Positions 16,713 through 25,555 of a DNA stretch of 64,000 bases are shown here, piece after piece; position 1 is the stretch's first letter; every line of letters starts with the position of its first letter. The position numbers were made by a program, and so were the translations under genes. The notes under the pieces were generated by a model that made no database searches, was not told the DNA's origin, and worked only from the letters and a program-made list of their open reading frames with translations. The stretch is taken from the NCBI RefSeq assembly GCF_014648635.1, contig NZ_BMRM01000029.1:1-64000 (forward strand), written 5' to 3'. Origin of the DNA: Streptomyces cinerochromogenes. GTDB lineage: Bacteria > Actinomycetota > Actinomycetes > Streptomycetales > Streptomycetaceae.

Positions 16713-17776
16713 GCGGGCCCGCGGGAACCGAGGCGGGGCCGCGCGGCATCGAGTGGCTGACACCCGATGACCCGCGGCTCGGCTGGGACGGGCTCGTGGA
16801 GCTGGAACGGCTCCCCGGGGGCTGGCTGCCCCGGCGCATCGCCGCCGAGCGGCTCGCCACCACCCTGTCACCGAACTTCAGCCGCCTCGCGGCGATGCCC
16901 GCGGGCATCCGGTGCGGCGTCCGCACCGATGCCGAGGAGCTGGTGCTGAGGCTGTCCGTCGAGACGTCCGACGCTCCGCTGGACGTCGTCGTCGACGGCT
17001 CCCTGGCGCTGCGCACCGAGGTCGACGGCGAACGCGAGATCACCGTTGCGCTGGCCCCCGGGCGGGCGGAAGGTCCCGGCGCGACCGCGCTGCGGGACGT
17101 GGAGGTGTGGCTGCCGCACCTCGGACGGGTCCTCGTCTCGGAGATCGGTTTCCGCGGGCACGGCACCGTCCGTCCGGCCGACCGCCCCGGCCTGCGCTGG
17201 GTGGCGTACGGAAGCTCCATCACGCAGAGCATGTTCCCCTCCGGGCCGTCGCGGACGTGGACCGCGCTGATCGCCGCGGAACACGGCTGGCGGCTGCACA
17301 ACCTGGGGTTCTCCGGGGAGGCGCATCTCGACCCGGTGGTGGCGCGGACGATCCGGGACCGGCCGGCCGACCTGGTCTCGCTGGAACTGGGCATCAACGT
17401 CCACACCCGGGACACCTACTCCGAGCGCAGCTGGGGGCCGGCGGTGTGCGGCTTCATCGACACCATCCGGGACGGTCACCCCGACGTCCCGATCGCCGTG
17501 ATCACCCCGCTGTCCTCGCCCGAGCGGGAGGACTCCGCCAACCGGGTCGGTCTGACGCTGGCACAGCTGCGCGCCCGGACCGAGGAGGCGGTACGGGTGC
17601 TGGAGCGCCTCGGTGACAAGAACCTGCACACCGTGAACGGACTCGGCATCGCGCCGGTCCAGGAGGCGGACGCGATATTCGCCGACGGACTGCATCCCAC
17701 GGCGGGCGGCGAACACGTCCTGGCTGCCAGAATCGGCGCCGCTCTGCGAAAAGCCGTGGCACCGGCCGGCCCGTGA
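16709..17776 (+). CDS. SGNH/GDSL-family hydrolase or acyltransferase
   Basis: A 355-residue protein with an N-terminal beta-rich domain (to about residue 150) and a C-terminal SGNH domain. VAYGSSITQSM carries the nucleophile Ser, NLGFSGEAHLD the oxyanion Gly, ELGINVH the Asn and FADGLHPT the Asp-His pair. This two-domain plan is that of the SsfX3-like GDSL enzymes, one of which transfers a salicyl group in the tetracycline SF2575 pathway (established knowledge). GTG start overlaps the exporter stop. An acyl-transfer role on an aromatic acid is plausible; simple esterase activity is the alternative. Confidence 0.88.
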   Translation: MSGPAGTEAGPRGIEWLTPDDPRLGWDGLVELERLPGGWLPRRIAAERLATTLSPNFSRLAAMPAGIRCGVRTDAEELVLRLSVETSDAPLDVVVDGSLALRTEVDGEREITVALAPGRAEGPGATALRDVEVWLPHLGRVLVSEIGFRGHGTVRPADRPGLRWVAYGSSITQSMFPSGPSRTWTALIAAEHGWRLHNLGFSGEAHLDPVVARTIRDRPADLVSLELGINVHTRDTYSERSWGPAVCGFIDTIRDGHPDVPIAVITPLSSPEREDSANRVGLTLAQLRARTEEAVRVLERLGDKNLHTVNGLGIAPVQEADAIFADGLHPTAGGEHVLAARIGAALRKAVAPAGP

Positions 17777-17899
17777 CGGCGGACGGGGCGACGGAAAGCA
17801 CGGAAGCCGGGCCGGCGCGGAAAGTCCGGCCGGCACGGAAAGTGCGGCCGGCACGGAAAGCGCGGAAAGCGCGGCCGGCTCGGCCGACGAAATGAACCA

Positions 17900-17953
17900 C
17901 CCGCAGTGGCGGGGCGGGTAAATCCCCCGGCCCGCTCCGCCACTGCGGGTTTT
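17900..17953. terminator. Bidirectional rho-independent terminator
   Basis: A 19-bp stem (17900-17918 with 17931-17949, one G-U pair) and a 12-base loop are followed by TTTT. It lies between the convergent GDSL and SnoaL-like genes. The 100 bp to its left hold imperfect repeats of GGCCGGCACGGAAAG-like units with no coding appearance. Confidence 0.88.
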
Positions 17954-17976
17954 CGTCGTGTCCGCCGAGACGGACC

Positions 17977-18390
17977 TCAGCTCACTTCGTATCCGATCCG
18001 GGCGAGCACTCCCCAGCGCCCGTCCTGCCGGGTCACGACGTAGACCGAGTCGAAGACGGCCAGTCGCCGGCCCTCGGCGTCGAGCCGGCTGAACCGCACC
18101 TGGGCGTGCACCTGGTCCGCGGAGACCTGCGGAAACTCCACCTCGTCCCAGGCGCTGCGGTGCCAGCCGGAGGCGAGCAGGGCCTCCAGCTCGGCCTGCG
18201 AGGCGCGGATGTACTCCTCCGGCTCCCGCCATACCGTCACGGCCCCCTCGTGCACCCGTATCTGGGGAAAGTGCAGGGTGCGGGTCCAGGTCTCCAGGTC
18301 ATGGCTGTTGAGTCCGTCGAGAAAGGCGTCGAGGGCCGCACGGGCCTCTTTCTCGACACCGGTGCGGTCGAAAGCGGAAGAGCCGGCCAT
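17977..18390 (-). CDS. SnoaL/NTF2-like protein
   Basis: A 137-residue protein with the NTF2-like cone-fold pattern: an N-terminal helix pair (ARAALDAFLDGLNSHDLETW), LHFPQIRVHEGAVTVW, and C-terminal strands VHAQVRFSRLDAEGRRLAVFDSVYVVTRQDGRWGV. Many relatives are pathway cyclases or isomerases; others are of unknown use. ATG 18390 with GGAAGG upstream. No Asp/His pair can be assigned with confidence as catalytic. Confidence 0.83.
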   Translation of the reverse strand: MAGSSAFDRTGVEKEARAALDAFLDGLNSHDLETWTRTLHFPQIRVHEGAVTVWREPEEYIRASQAELEALLASGWHRSAWDEVEFPQVSADQVHAQVRFSRLDAEGRRLAVFDSVYVVTRQDGRWGVLARIGYEVS

Positions 18391-18467
18391 GAGATACCTT
18401 CCGAGTGAAGTGACAGGGCGCGGTGCTGAATTGACAGAATTCTCGCGTGTAATTCCGGAACGTACAA

Positions 18468-18511
18468 GGCGGTCGCCGGGGTGCCGCTCCCGCGGCACCC
18501 CGGCGACCGCC
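18468..18511 (-). terminator. Perfect 20-bp hairpin after the nitroreductase gene
   Basis: Arms 18468-18487 and 18492-18511 are perfectly complementary around a TCCC loop, 21 bases after the nitroreductase stop codon on the minus strand. There is no U-run, as is common for streptomycete terminators. Confidence 0.75.
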
Positions 18512-18532
18512 GCCCGGGTCGGCCGGTGAGGA

Positions 18533-19180
18533 CTACCAGGTGTCCCAGTGCAGCACCTCGTCGCGCGGGATGCGGCGGGCGGGCTTGAAGTCGGTCCCGA
18601 TGGTGTAGGCGAGTGGCAGGAACGCGGCGAGCATGACCTCGTCGTAGGGCACGCCGAGGGCCTTGGCCAGCTCGCGCTCCAGGGGCCCCTGGGCGGTCGT
18701 CCAGCAGGTGCCCAGGCCCCGCGCGCGGGCCGCGAGCATGAAGCTCCACACGGCCGGCAGGATCGACCCCCAGGTCATCGACTGGTCGAGCACGGACGCC
18801 CGTTCCGTGCGGCCCTCCACCGCCGGGATGACGAAGGCGGGGACGCGGTGGATGTTCGCGTAGAGGTACTGCACCCCGTCGAAGATGCGCTCCATGGTGC
18901 CGGGGTGGGCGTTCATGCGGCGCAGGTCGCGGGCGTTCACCGGGGCTCCGCCGCCGGTGACCATGGCGCGGCGGTAGATGTCGGCGACGACCATGCGCTG
19001 GTCCTCGTCGGTGACGACGAGGAAGTGCCAGCGCTGCCGGTTGCGTCCGGTGGGTGCCTGGGTGGCCAGGTCCACGCACTCCTCGATCAGCTCGCGCGGG
19101 ACGGGGCGGGAGAAGTCCAGGCGCTTGCGCACCGCCCTTGTGGTGGACAGCAGTTGATCGGGTGTCAGATCCAGGGTCAT
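18533..19180 (-). CDS. Nitroreductase-family FMN oxidoreductase
   Basis: A 215-residue nitroreductase-fold protein. CVDLATQAPTGRNRQRWHFLVV is the FMN phosphate/ribityl-binding motif; SWGSILPAVWSFMLAARARGLGTCWTT and LPLAYTIGTDFKPA follow in the family order. The dimeric fold reduces nitro groups, quinones or enones, or oxidises ring intermediates. A TTG further upstream at 19216 is actually part of the -35 hexamer, so ATG 19180 is chosen. It begins almost at the predicted transcription start, so the mRNA is probably leaderless. Confidence 0.9.
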   Translation of the reverse strand: MTLDLTPDQLLSTTRAVRKRLDFSRPVPRELIEECVDLATQAPTGRNRQRWHFLVVTDEDQRMVVADIYRRAMVTGGGAPVNARDLRRMNAHPGTMERIFDGVQYLYANIHRVPAFVIPAVEGRTERASVLDQSMTWGSILPAVWSFMLAARARGLGTCWTTAQGPLERELAKALGVPYDEVMLAAFLPLAYTIGTDFKPARRIPRDEVLHWDTW

Positions 19181-19187
19181 GCTCGTG

Positions 19188-19217
19188 ACCGTAGGAACAA
19201 AATTATCTGCTGTCAAA
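19188..19217 (-). promoter_or_regulatory. Leaderless promoter of the nitroreductase gene (shared element copy 2)
   Basis: On the minus strand TTGACA (19216-19211), 17 bp and TACGGT (19193-19188) are followed seven bases later by the ATG at 19180, so transcription probably starts at the start codon. The block is the partner of 15148-15177, with TTTGAC, GCAGAT, ATTT and CTACG conserved. Confidence 0.7.
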
Positions 19218-19253
19218 TAATAGTCACCCAGAAGGTGTCGGATTTGGGCGGTT

Positions 19254-20606
19254 TCAGGCTGCCGGGTTCAGAGGGGTCGGGAGCGAGCGCGCGTGCCTGC
19301 CGTCGCGTTCGGGGTCGACCATGAGCGCGAAGCAGAGCCCGCCGAACGCGACGAGGGCGCCGAAGCAGAAGAAGGTGAGGGTGTACCCCTGCTGCGGGGT
19401 GTCGCTCGCGTCGAGCAGCATCCCCGAGACGATGGGGCTGACGGCGCCGGCGCTGACACCGAGACCGTTGAGCACCCCGAGGATGGCCGAGCGCTGGTGC
19501 GGCGGGACGATCTCGGCGAGCACGGGATTGGTGAAGGTGTTGAGGCTCACCGACCCGCCGTACCCGAGCATGAGGATCCCGATGGAGGCGATCGGGTGCT
19601 GGATCCACGGCAGAAGGGTCAGCACGAGCCCGGCGCAGGCCAGCACGGACCCTCCGAGGACCCCGCGGGCGCGCCGCGAGCCCACGCCCCGGCGCACCAG
19701 GCGGTCGGCGGTGAAGCCGGCCGTGAACAGGGCGACGATGCCGCCGACGCTGGGCAGTCCGAGCAGGGAGCCGGCGGTCAGCTCCGAGTAGCCCAGCGCG
19801 TGGTGGAAGTAGGAGGGCAGCCAGGTGAAGATCACCGCGGCCAGGGCGCTCTGGGTGAGCTGGGCGATCAGGCAGCCCAGGAAGGTCCGGTTGACCAGTG
19901 CCGTGCGCCAGGGGACCGACGGGGGGCGGGCCGGCTCGGGCGCACCGGCGGGCGCGGGCGCGGGCCGGGACTGGGCGCCGTACGGACCGATCCTGCCCGC
20001 GGCGAGCCAGCCGAGCGACCACACCAGCGCGAGGACGGAGACGGTGACGAACCCCGCGCGCCAGCCGAAGGTGACGATGACCAGGGTGAGCACGGGGGCG
20101 AGGGCGATCTTCGCGATCGCGGCCCCCGAGGTGTACCAGGCGGTCGGCACCCCGCGCCGCTCGTTCGGGTACCAGGAGTACAGCGAGGTCACGGCCAGCG
20201 GACTGGCCGGGCCCTCCGCGGCGCCGACGAGGAGCCTGCTGCCGTACAGCATGCCCCCGGTGACCGCGAAGACGGCCGGCAGCTGGCCCACCGCCCACAG
20301 CAGCCCGCAGACCAGGAGGAGCAGGCGCGGGGAGACGCGCTGGGCGGTGAAGCCGGCCGCGAGGCAGGTCACGCCGAACAGCACGTACGAGGCGCTGGCC
20401 AGGGTGCCGAAGTCGGCCGCGTCCAGATGCAGTTCGTCGCTCATCGGGGTGGCGACGAGCCCGAGGAGGACCTTGTCGAGGAAGACCACCACCGCGGAGG
20501 CGACCACCAGCACCGTGACGGTCAGGGCGCGTCCCCGCGCCGTCCACGGCGGCGCCGCCTTCGGCCGGCCCTCGGTGGCGGGTGCCGCGTCGTCGGAAAC
20601 AGGCAT
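19254..20606 (-). CDS. MFS transporter, anion:cation symporter-like
   Basis: A 450-residue, roughly 12-helix permease. LDKVLLGLVATPMSDELHLD near helix 1, LLVGAAEGPASPLAVTSLYSWYPNERRGVPTAWYTSG in helices 4-5 and GSRRARGVLGG resemble the phthalate/hexuronate permease group that imports organic acids. ATG 20606 shares a base with the upstream hydrolase stop (TGATG), so uptake and hydrolysis are coupled. This pair looks catabolic more than biosynthetic. Confidence 0.87.
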   Translation of the reverse strand: MPVSDDAAPATEGRPKAAPPWTARGRALTVTVLVVASAVVVFLDKVLLGLVATPMSDELHLDAADFGTLASASYVLFGVTCLAAGFTAQRVSPRLLLLVCGLLWAVGQLPAVFAVTGGMLYGSRLLVGAAEGPASPLAVTSLYSWYPNERRGVPTAWYTSGAAIAKIALAPVLTLVIVTFGWRAGFVTVSVLALVWSLGWLAAGRIGPYGAQSRPAPAPAGAPEPARPPSVPWRTALVNRTFLGCLIAQLTQSALAAVIFTWLPSYFHHALGYSELTAGSLLGLPSVGGIVALFTAGFTADRLVRRGVGSRRARGVLGGSVLACAGLVLTLLPWIQHPIASIGILMLGYGGSVSLNTFTNPVLAEIVPPHQRSAILGVLNGLGVSAGAVSPIVSGMLLDASDTPQQGYTLTFFCFGALVAFGGLCFALMVDPERDGRHARSLPTPLNPAA

Positions 20607-21520
20607 CACTGTTCCTTTCGGTGGGGGACGGGATCCCGTTGCGGCGCGCCGGCGGGCCCGGCGCCCTGGGACGCGGCCGGGCCGGCCGGGGGCAGGCGCA
20701 GCGTGGCCAGCCAGCGGTCGATCTCGGCGTTGACGTACGCGGGCAGCTCCTGGTGGAGGAAGTGGCCGGCGCCGGTGACGTGGACGGCCTTGCTGTCCGG
20801 GTGGGTGAAGGACCGCTCGTCGGCGCGCAGCCGGGCCGGATCGCGGTGCAGGGCCAGCACCGGCTGGCGGCGCCGGCGCAGCACGGCCTCGGCCTCGGGC
20901 AGGAACCGGACGCTGCCCGGGTGGAAGGCGTTGTGCCGGAAGATCCGCGCCCGGGTGCCGGGCGCCGGCCACAGCACGGCCAGCCGCTGCCGTTCGACCA
21001 GGTGCGCCGGTGTCCCGGGGCCCTCGGCCAGGGTGGTGGCGAGGCGGACCGCGGTGTCCTCGGCCGACGGCCCGTCGAGCGCCTCGGCGAGCGCGCGCAG
21101 CCGGGCACGGCTGCCGTCGTCGCCCGCGTAGTCCGGGTCGATCGCCACCAGCGCGTGGACGAGGTCGGGCCGGCGGGCGGCCAGCACGGTGGCCACGGAG
21201 GCCCCCATCGAATGCCCGACCAGCACCACCGGTCCGCCCACCACCCGCTCGACGAAGGCCGCGAGGTCGGTGGCGTGCCGGTCCGTGGCGTACTCCCCGT
21301 CCGCCACCGGTCCCGTGCGGCCGTGCCCGCGCAGGTCCACGGCGAGGGTGCGGCAGCGCGTCCGCAGGTGGGGGAGCTGGTGGAGCCAGGTGTCGGCGCT
21401 GTCCCACAGGCCGTGCACCAGGACGGTCGGCAGGGTGAGCGCGCCGGGGTGGGAGGCGTCGGCGGGCGGCGGGTGGTCGACGTGGAACAGCCGTACCTCG
21501 GGCAGATCGACGAAGGGCAT
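20606..21520 (-). CDS. Alpha/beta hydrolase
   Basis: A 304-residue hydrolase. LPTVLVHGLWDSADTW gives the HG oxyanion motif, LAVDLRGHGRT the conserved strand, VVLVGHSMGASVATVLA the Ser nucleophile elbow, and VTGAGHFLHQELP the catalytic His. The layout fits haloalkane-dehalogenase/epoxide-hydrolase-like or esterase members. It is the first gene of a two-gene unit with the permease and is divergent from a LysR gene that probably regulates it. Confidence 0.88.
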   Translation of the reverse strand: MPFVDLPEVRLFHVDHPPPADASHPGALTLPTVLVHGLWDSADTWLHQLPHLRTRCRTLAVDLRGHGRTGPVADGEYATDRHATDLAAFVERVVGGPVVLVGHSMGASVATVLAARRPDLVHALVAIDPDYAGDDGSRARLRALAEALDGPSAEDTAVRLATTLAEGPGTPAHLVERQRLAVLWPAPGTRARIFRHNAFHPGSVRFLPEAEAVLRRRRQPVLALHRDPARLRADERSFTHPDSKAVHVTGAGHFLHQELPAYVNAEIDRWLATLRLPPAGPAASQGAGPAGAPQRDPVPHRKEQ

Positions 21521-21769
21521 CGCGGTACTCCAGCCGTGCGCGCGCGGGATGGCCGCCGACGTGCGGGACTCGCCGGGGGCGAGCGGTGATGTCGCGGGTG
21601 CCGTACAGCCGCGTGGGGCGCCGTCGCGGCGCCGGGTCCGGTGGCGCCCCGCTGCCCGCCTCGTGGCCTGATCGTTCCATTAGAGACCGGCGTCACAGTC
21701 GCCGTCCAAGTCCTGCGCCGCAGACCGGATATGCTCACCAGGCATCACCAGAGGTGCTCGGGGGACCGG

Positions 21770-22672
21770 ATGGAGTTACGTCACCTTCGGTATTTCGTCA
21801 TGGTCGCCGAAGAGGGCTCGGTCAACCGCGCCGCCCGGCGGCTCCTGGTCTCCCAGCCGTCCCTCAGCCGCCAGATCGTCCATCTGGAGCGGCAGCTCGG
21901 ACAGCAACTGCTGCAGCGCACCTCCCGGGGCGTCCGGCTCACCCCGGCCGGCCAGGCGCTGCTGCCCCACGCCCACCAGCTGCTGGCGATGGCCGACGCG
22001 ACCCGTGAGACGGTCGCCGGAGCCAGGGCCGTCCGCCAGCGGGTGACCATCGGCGTCCCGCCCGGCACCGACGGCGCCTGGCTGATCGCCGCCGTGGACG
22101 CCGTACGGGCCCGCGTCCCGGACGCGGCACCGGAGTACGTCGAGGCCACCAGCTCCGACCAGCTGCGGCTGCTGCGGCAGGGCAGGCTCGACATCTGCCT
22201 CGTCCACCAGGCGCCTCCCGACGGCCACGCGGTCCGGGAGGTGCGCCGTGACCCGCTGGGCATCGCCGTCCGGCCGGGGCATCCCCTGGCGGCCCGGGGC
22301 GGCTACCGGCTGAGCGACCTGGACGGGCTGCGCACCCTGCTGCACGCCCAGGACCGGGTCCCGACCGAGCAGCACGGGCTCATCGCCGCCGCGCAGGCCG
22401 CCGGGGTCCGGCCGCACTGGCACTTCTCCCAGTTCACCGAACACGCCCTCGCCCACGCCCACGCGGCCGAGTGCGACGCGGTCCTGGTCGTCGCCCACAC
22501 CGCCGCCGCCCAGCTGCCGGGCTGGCGCTGGGAGCCGCTGTCCGATCTCCCGCTGACGATGACCACCTATCTGGCGACGGAGTCCGACACCCGTGCCGTC
22601 GTCGGCGAGGTCGCCCGGGCGATCGCCGGCCTCGGCTCGGCGGGCGCTCCCGGCTCCGGCGGCCCGTGGTGA
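21770..22672 (+). CDS. LysR-family transcriptional regulator
   Basis: A 300-residue LysR regulator: the N-terminal MELRHLRYFVMVAEEGSVNR and AARRLLVSQPSLSRQIVHLE helix-turn-helix, a coiled linker and a C-terminal effector domain (VTIGVPPGTDGAWL, LDICLVHQAP, AVRPGHPLAARGG). ATG 21770 is chosen because it begins at the canonical MELRHL. Codon 3 is TTA (21776-21778), so expression depends on bldA. It is divergent to the hydrolase-permease unit; the 249-bp intergenic region probably contains its operator, which I could not define. Confidence 0.93.
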   Translation: MELRHLRYFVMVAEEGSVNRAARRLLVSQPSLSRQIVHLERQLGQQLLQRTSRGVRLTPAGQALLPHAHQLLAMADATRETVAGARAVRQRVTIGVPPGTDGAWLIAAVDAVRARVPDAAPEYVEATSSDQLRLLRQGRLDICLVHQAPPDGHAVREVRRDPLGIAVRPGHPLAARGGYRLSDLDGLRTLLHAQDRVPTEQHGLIAAAQAAGVRPHWHFSQFTEHALAHAHAAECDAVLVVAHTAAAQLPGWRWEPLSDLPLTMTTYLATESDTRAVVGEVARAIAGLGSAGAPGSGGPW

Positions 22673-22763
22673 CACCGGCCCCGGGGACCCGGTCACCCCG
22701 CGCCCGCCGTCACGCGCGGTTACTATGCTCACTTCGGGCTGCTCGGAAGGGACGGGGATCGGC

Positions 22764-23684
22764 ATGGCACCGCTGAGGGAGGTCACCGCGGTCCGCTACG
22801 TCGCCCCCCTGCACTCCGGCGGCTCCGTACCGGGCGTCGTCGAGGCCGACGACCTGGGCACGTACGTCGTGAAGTTCACGGGCTCGGCGCAGGGCCACAA
22901 GGCACTGGTCGCCGAGATCATCGTCGGGGAGCTCGCCCGCGCGCTCGGCCTGCGCTTCCCGGAACTGGTCCTGGTCCACTTCGACCCGGACATCGCCGCC
23001 GCCGAACCGCACCAGGAGGTGCGCGAGCTGCACGGCGCCAGCGCGGGCGTCAACCTCGGCATGGACTACCTGCCGGGCGCCCGGGACCTCACCCCGGAGA
23101 TCGCCCGGACCTTCCCGGTGGACCCGCTGGAGGCCGGCCGGATCGTCTGGCTGGACGCGCTGACCGTCAACGTCGACCGTACGGTGCACAGCTCCAACCT
23201 GATGGTCTGGCCCACGCTCGGCACCGTGCCGCCGCGGCTGTGGCTCATCGACCACGGTGCCGCCCTCGTCTTCCACCACCGCTGGGACACCACGGCCCCG
23301 GGCCGCAGGTACGACTTCCGGCACCACGCCCTCGGCCACTACGGCCCCGACGTGCGCGCCGCCGACGCGGAACTCGCGCCCCTGGTGACGGAGGAGCTGC
23401 TGCGCGCGATCGTCGCCGAGGTGCCGGACGCCTGGCTGGCCGAGGACGCAGGGTTCGCGACGCCCGACGACGTCCGGGACGCCTACGTCGGCTATCTGCT
23501 GGACCGGCTCCGGCTCTCGGCCGAGTGGCTGCCCACCGACTTCCCGAGCGGCGAGCAGCTCGCGGCCGAGGAGGCCGCCCGCGCGGCGAAGACCCAGGCG
23601 GGCCGCCCGGACTGGCTCAAGCGGGTCCCGGACCTGCACGGCAAGCCGGCGGCGGAACAGGACTGGTCGGTGCACCTGGGCTGA
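22764..23684 (+). CDS. HipA-like kinase-domain protein
   Basis: A 306-residue protein resembling the actinobacterial HipA-family kinases that stand alone. Residues YVVKFTGSAQGHKALVAEIIVGELARALGL look like the nucleotide-binding lobe, WLDALTVNVDRTVHSSNLMV the catalytic loop (D-x-D/N with Asn) and LWLIDHGAALVFHH the metal-binding strand. HipA kinases phosphorylate glutamyl-tRNA synthetase; whether this shorter form does is unknown. No HipB antitoxin is encoded next to it. A TACTAT hexamer at 22721-22726 may be its -10. Confidence 0.8.
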   Translation: MAPLREVTAVRYVAPLHSGGSVPGVVEADDLGTYVVKFTGSAQGHKALVAEIIVGELARALGLRFPELVLVHFDPDIAAAEPHQEVRELHGASAGVNLGMDYLPGARDLTPEIARTFPVDPLEAGRIVWLDALTVNVDRTVHSSNLMVWPTLGTVPPRLWLIDHGAALVFHHRWDTTAPGRRYDFRHHALGHYGPDVRAADAELAPLVTEELLRAIVAEVPDAWLAEDAGFATPDDVRDAYVGYLLDRLRLSAEWLPTDFPSGEQLAAEEAARAAKTQAGRPDWLKRVPDLHGKPAAEQDWSVHLG

Positions 23685-23690
23685 ACGCGC

Positions 23691-23722
23691 GAGCGGCCCC
23701 GGGGCGCTCCCCGGAGCCGCTC
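23691..23722. terminator. Hairpin between convergent genes
   Basis: A 14-bp stem (23691-23704 with 23709-23722, one mismatch) with a CGCT loop separates the HipA-like gene from the convergent malate synthase gene. There is no U-run. Confidence 0.65.
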
Positions 23723-23745
23723 GGCGCACCCGTGTGCCCGGTGGG

Positions 23746-25371
23746 TCAGCCCTTGAGCTGCTCGTACGCCGGCAGGGTGAGGAAGTCGGCGTAGTCCTCG
23801 TCCAGGGACACCCTCAGCAGCAGGTCGTGCGCCTCCTGCCAGTGCCCGGCCGCGAAGGCCTCCTCGCCGATCTCCTTGCGGATGGCGTCCAGTTCCTCGG
23901 CGGCGACCTTGCGGGCCAGCTCCGGGGTGGCCCTGTCGCCGTTCTCGAACTCGACACCGGCGTTGATCCACTGCCAGATCTGCGAGCGGGAGATCTCGGC
24001 GGTGGCCGCGTCCTCCATCAGGTTGAAGATGGCGACCGCGCCGAGGCCGCGCAGCCAGGCCTCGATGTAGCGGATGCCGACCTGGACGGCGCCCACGAGA
24101 CCGGCGTACGTCGGCTTCGCCTCGAGCGAGTCGATCGCGATGAGGTCGGCCGCCTCGACGTGGACGTCCTCACGCAGCCGGTCCTTCTGGTTCGGCTTGT
24201 CGCCGAGGACCTTGTCGAAGGACTCCATGGCGATCGGCACCAGGTCGGGGTGGGCGACCCAGGAGCCGTCGAAGCCGTCGTTCGCCTCGCGGTCCTTGTC
24301 GGCGCGGACCTTCTCGAAGGCGACCTTGTTGACCTCGGCGTCCTTGCGGGACGGGATGAAGGCCGCCATGCCGCCGATGGCGTGCGCGCCGCGCTTGTGG
24401 CAGGTGCGGACGAGAAGCTCGGTGTACGCCCGCATGAACGGGGCCGTCATCGTGACCGCGTTGCGGTCCGGGAGGACGAACTTCGCCCCGCCGTCACGGA
24501 AGTTCTTGACGATGGAGAACAGGTAGTCCCAGCGGCCGGCGTTCAACCCGGCGGCGTGGTCGCGCAGTTCGTAGAGGATCTCCTCCATCTCGTACGCGGC
24601 CGTGATGGTCTCGATCAGGACGGTGGCGCGGACGGTGCCCTGCGGGATGCCGACGTAGTCCTGGGCGAAGACGAACACCTCGTTCCACAGGCGGGCTTCG
24701 AGGTGGGACTCGGTCTTCGGCAGGTAGAAGTAGGGGCCCTTGCCGAGGTCGAGCAGCCGCTGGGCGTTGTGGAAGAAGTACAGGCCGAAGTCGACGAAGG
24801 CGCCCGGGACGGCGCGGCCGTCGGCGTCGACCAGGTGCCGCTCGTCCAGGTGCCAGCCGCGCGGGCGCATGACGACGGTCGCCAGCTCCTCGTTCGGCCG
24901 CAGGGCGTACGACTTGCCGGTGCGTCCGTCGGTGAAGTCGATGTTCCGGGTGTAGGCGTCGATCAGGTTGAGCTGACCGAGGACCACGTTCTCCCAGGTG
25001 GGTGCGGAGGCGTCCTCGAAGTCGGCGAGCCAGACCCGCGCACCCGAGTTGAGCGCGTTGATGGTCATCTTGCGGTCGGTGGGGCCGGTGATCTCGACGC
25101 GCCGGTCGTTCAGCGCGGCCGGGGCCGGGGCGACCTTCCAGGAGTCGTCCGCGCGGATCGCGGCCGTCTCGGGCAGGAAGTCGAGCGTGGAGGTGCGGGC
25201 GATCTCGGCGCGGCGCTCGGCCCGGCGGGCCAGGAGTTCGTCACGGCGCGGGGTGAACCGCCGGTGCAGCTCCGCCACGAAGGCGAGCGCCGCGTCCGTG
25301 AGGACCTCCTCCTGCCGGGGCAGGGGCTCGGCGTCGACGATGGCCAGCGGGGACGGCGCTGGTGCGGACAT
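23746..25371 (-). CDS. aceB: Malate synthase A
   Basis: Condenses glyoxylate with acetyl-CoA to malate. The 541-residue length is that of the A isoform. Diagnostic stretches include DFEDASAPTWENVVLGQ, RPRGWHLDERHL, ATVLIETITAAYEMEEILYEL (metal-binding Glu), GRWDYLFSIVKNF and NDGFDGSWVAHPDLV. In Streptomyces this gene is linked to allantoin catabolism, which yields glyoxylate; the neighbouring allR, allB and alc genes support that. Its promoter carries the operator-like element seen in front of allR. Confidence 0.97.
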   Translation of the reverse strand: MSAPAPSPLAIVDAEPLPRQEEVLTDAALAFVAELHRRFTPRRDELLARRAERRAEIARTSTLDFLPETAAIRADDSWKVAPAPAALNDRRVEITGPTDRKMTINALNSGARVWLADFEDASAPTWENVVLGQLNLIDAYTRNIDFTDGRTGKSYALRPNEELATVVMRPRGWHLDERHLVDADGRAVPGAFVDFGLYFFHNAQRLLDLGKGPYFYLPKTESHLEARLWNEVFVFAQDYVGIPQGTVRATVLIETITAAYEMEEILYELRDHAAGLNAGRWDYLFSIVKNFRDGGAKFVLPDRNAVTMTAPFMRAYTELLVRTCHKRGAHAIGGMAAFIPSRKDAEVNKVAFEKVRADKDREANDGFDGSWVAHPDLVPIAMESFDKVLGDKPNQKDRLREDVHVEAADLIAIDSLEAKPTYAGLVGAVQVGIRYIEAWLRGLGAVAIFNLMEDAATAEISRSQIWQWINAGVEFENGDRATPELARKVAAEELDAIRKEIGEEAFAAGHWQEAHDLLLRVSLDEDYADFLTLPAYEQLKG

Positions 25372-25466
25372 GAGCTGTCACTTCCTTCAGCGGTGGCACC
25401 TAGTGCCAAGTGGCACGAATGGGACAGTGAGCGCCCACTGTGCGGTCGGACGCTTCTGATCAGTGG

Positions 25467-25507
25467 ATAGTAGTTTCCTCATCGTGGAAGTTCAATGGTT
25501 TGTTGAT
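25467..25507 (-). promoter_or_regulatory. Promoter and candidate AllR operator of aceB
   Basis: Minus strand: TTGAAC (25495-25490), 17 bp, TACTAT (25472-25467), giving a leader of about 90 bases. The spacer contains TTCC-N7-GGAA (25475-25489), and a second dyad TTCAA-N6-GTTGA (25491-25507) covers the -35. Both recur at the allR-allB intergenic region, the first in the same position relative to the hexamers. Confidence 0.65.
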
Positions 25508-25555
25508 GTCGAGATTCTCTGGTTCGAGGCAAGGTGGCGCTCGGTGCCACCCCGT

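Noticed and set aside
19181..19216. Nitroreductase start at TTG 19216
   Set aside because: The TTG is part of the -35 TTGACA and the family-like N-terminus begins at ATG 19180.
19213..21738. Very long minus-strand reading frame (about 840 codons) across the permease and hydrolase genes
   Set aside because: It is an alternative frame of two genes with clear homology in another frame; the GC skew of codon positions keeps such frames open.
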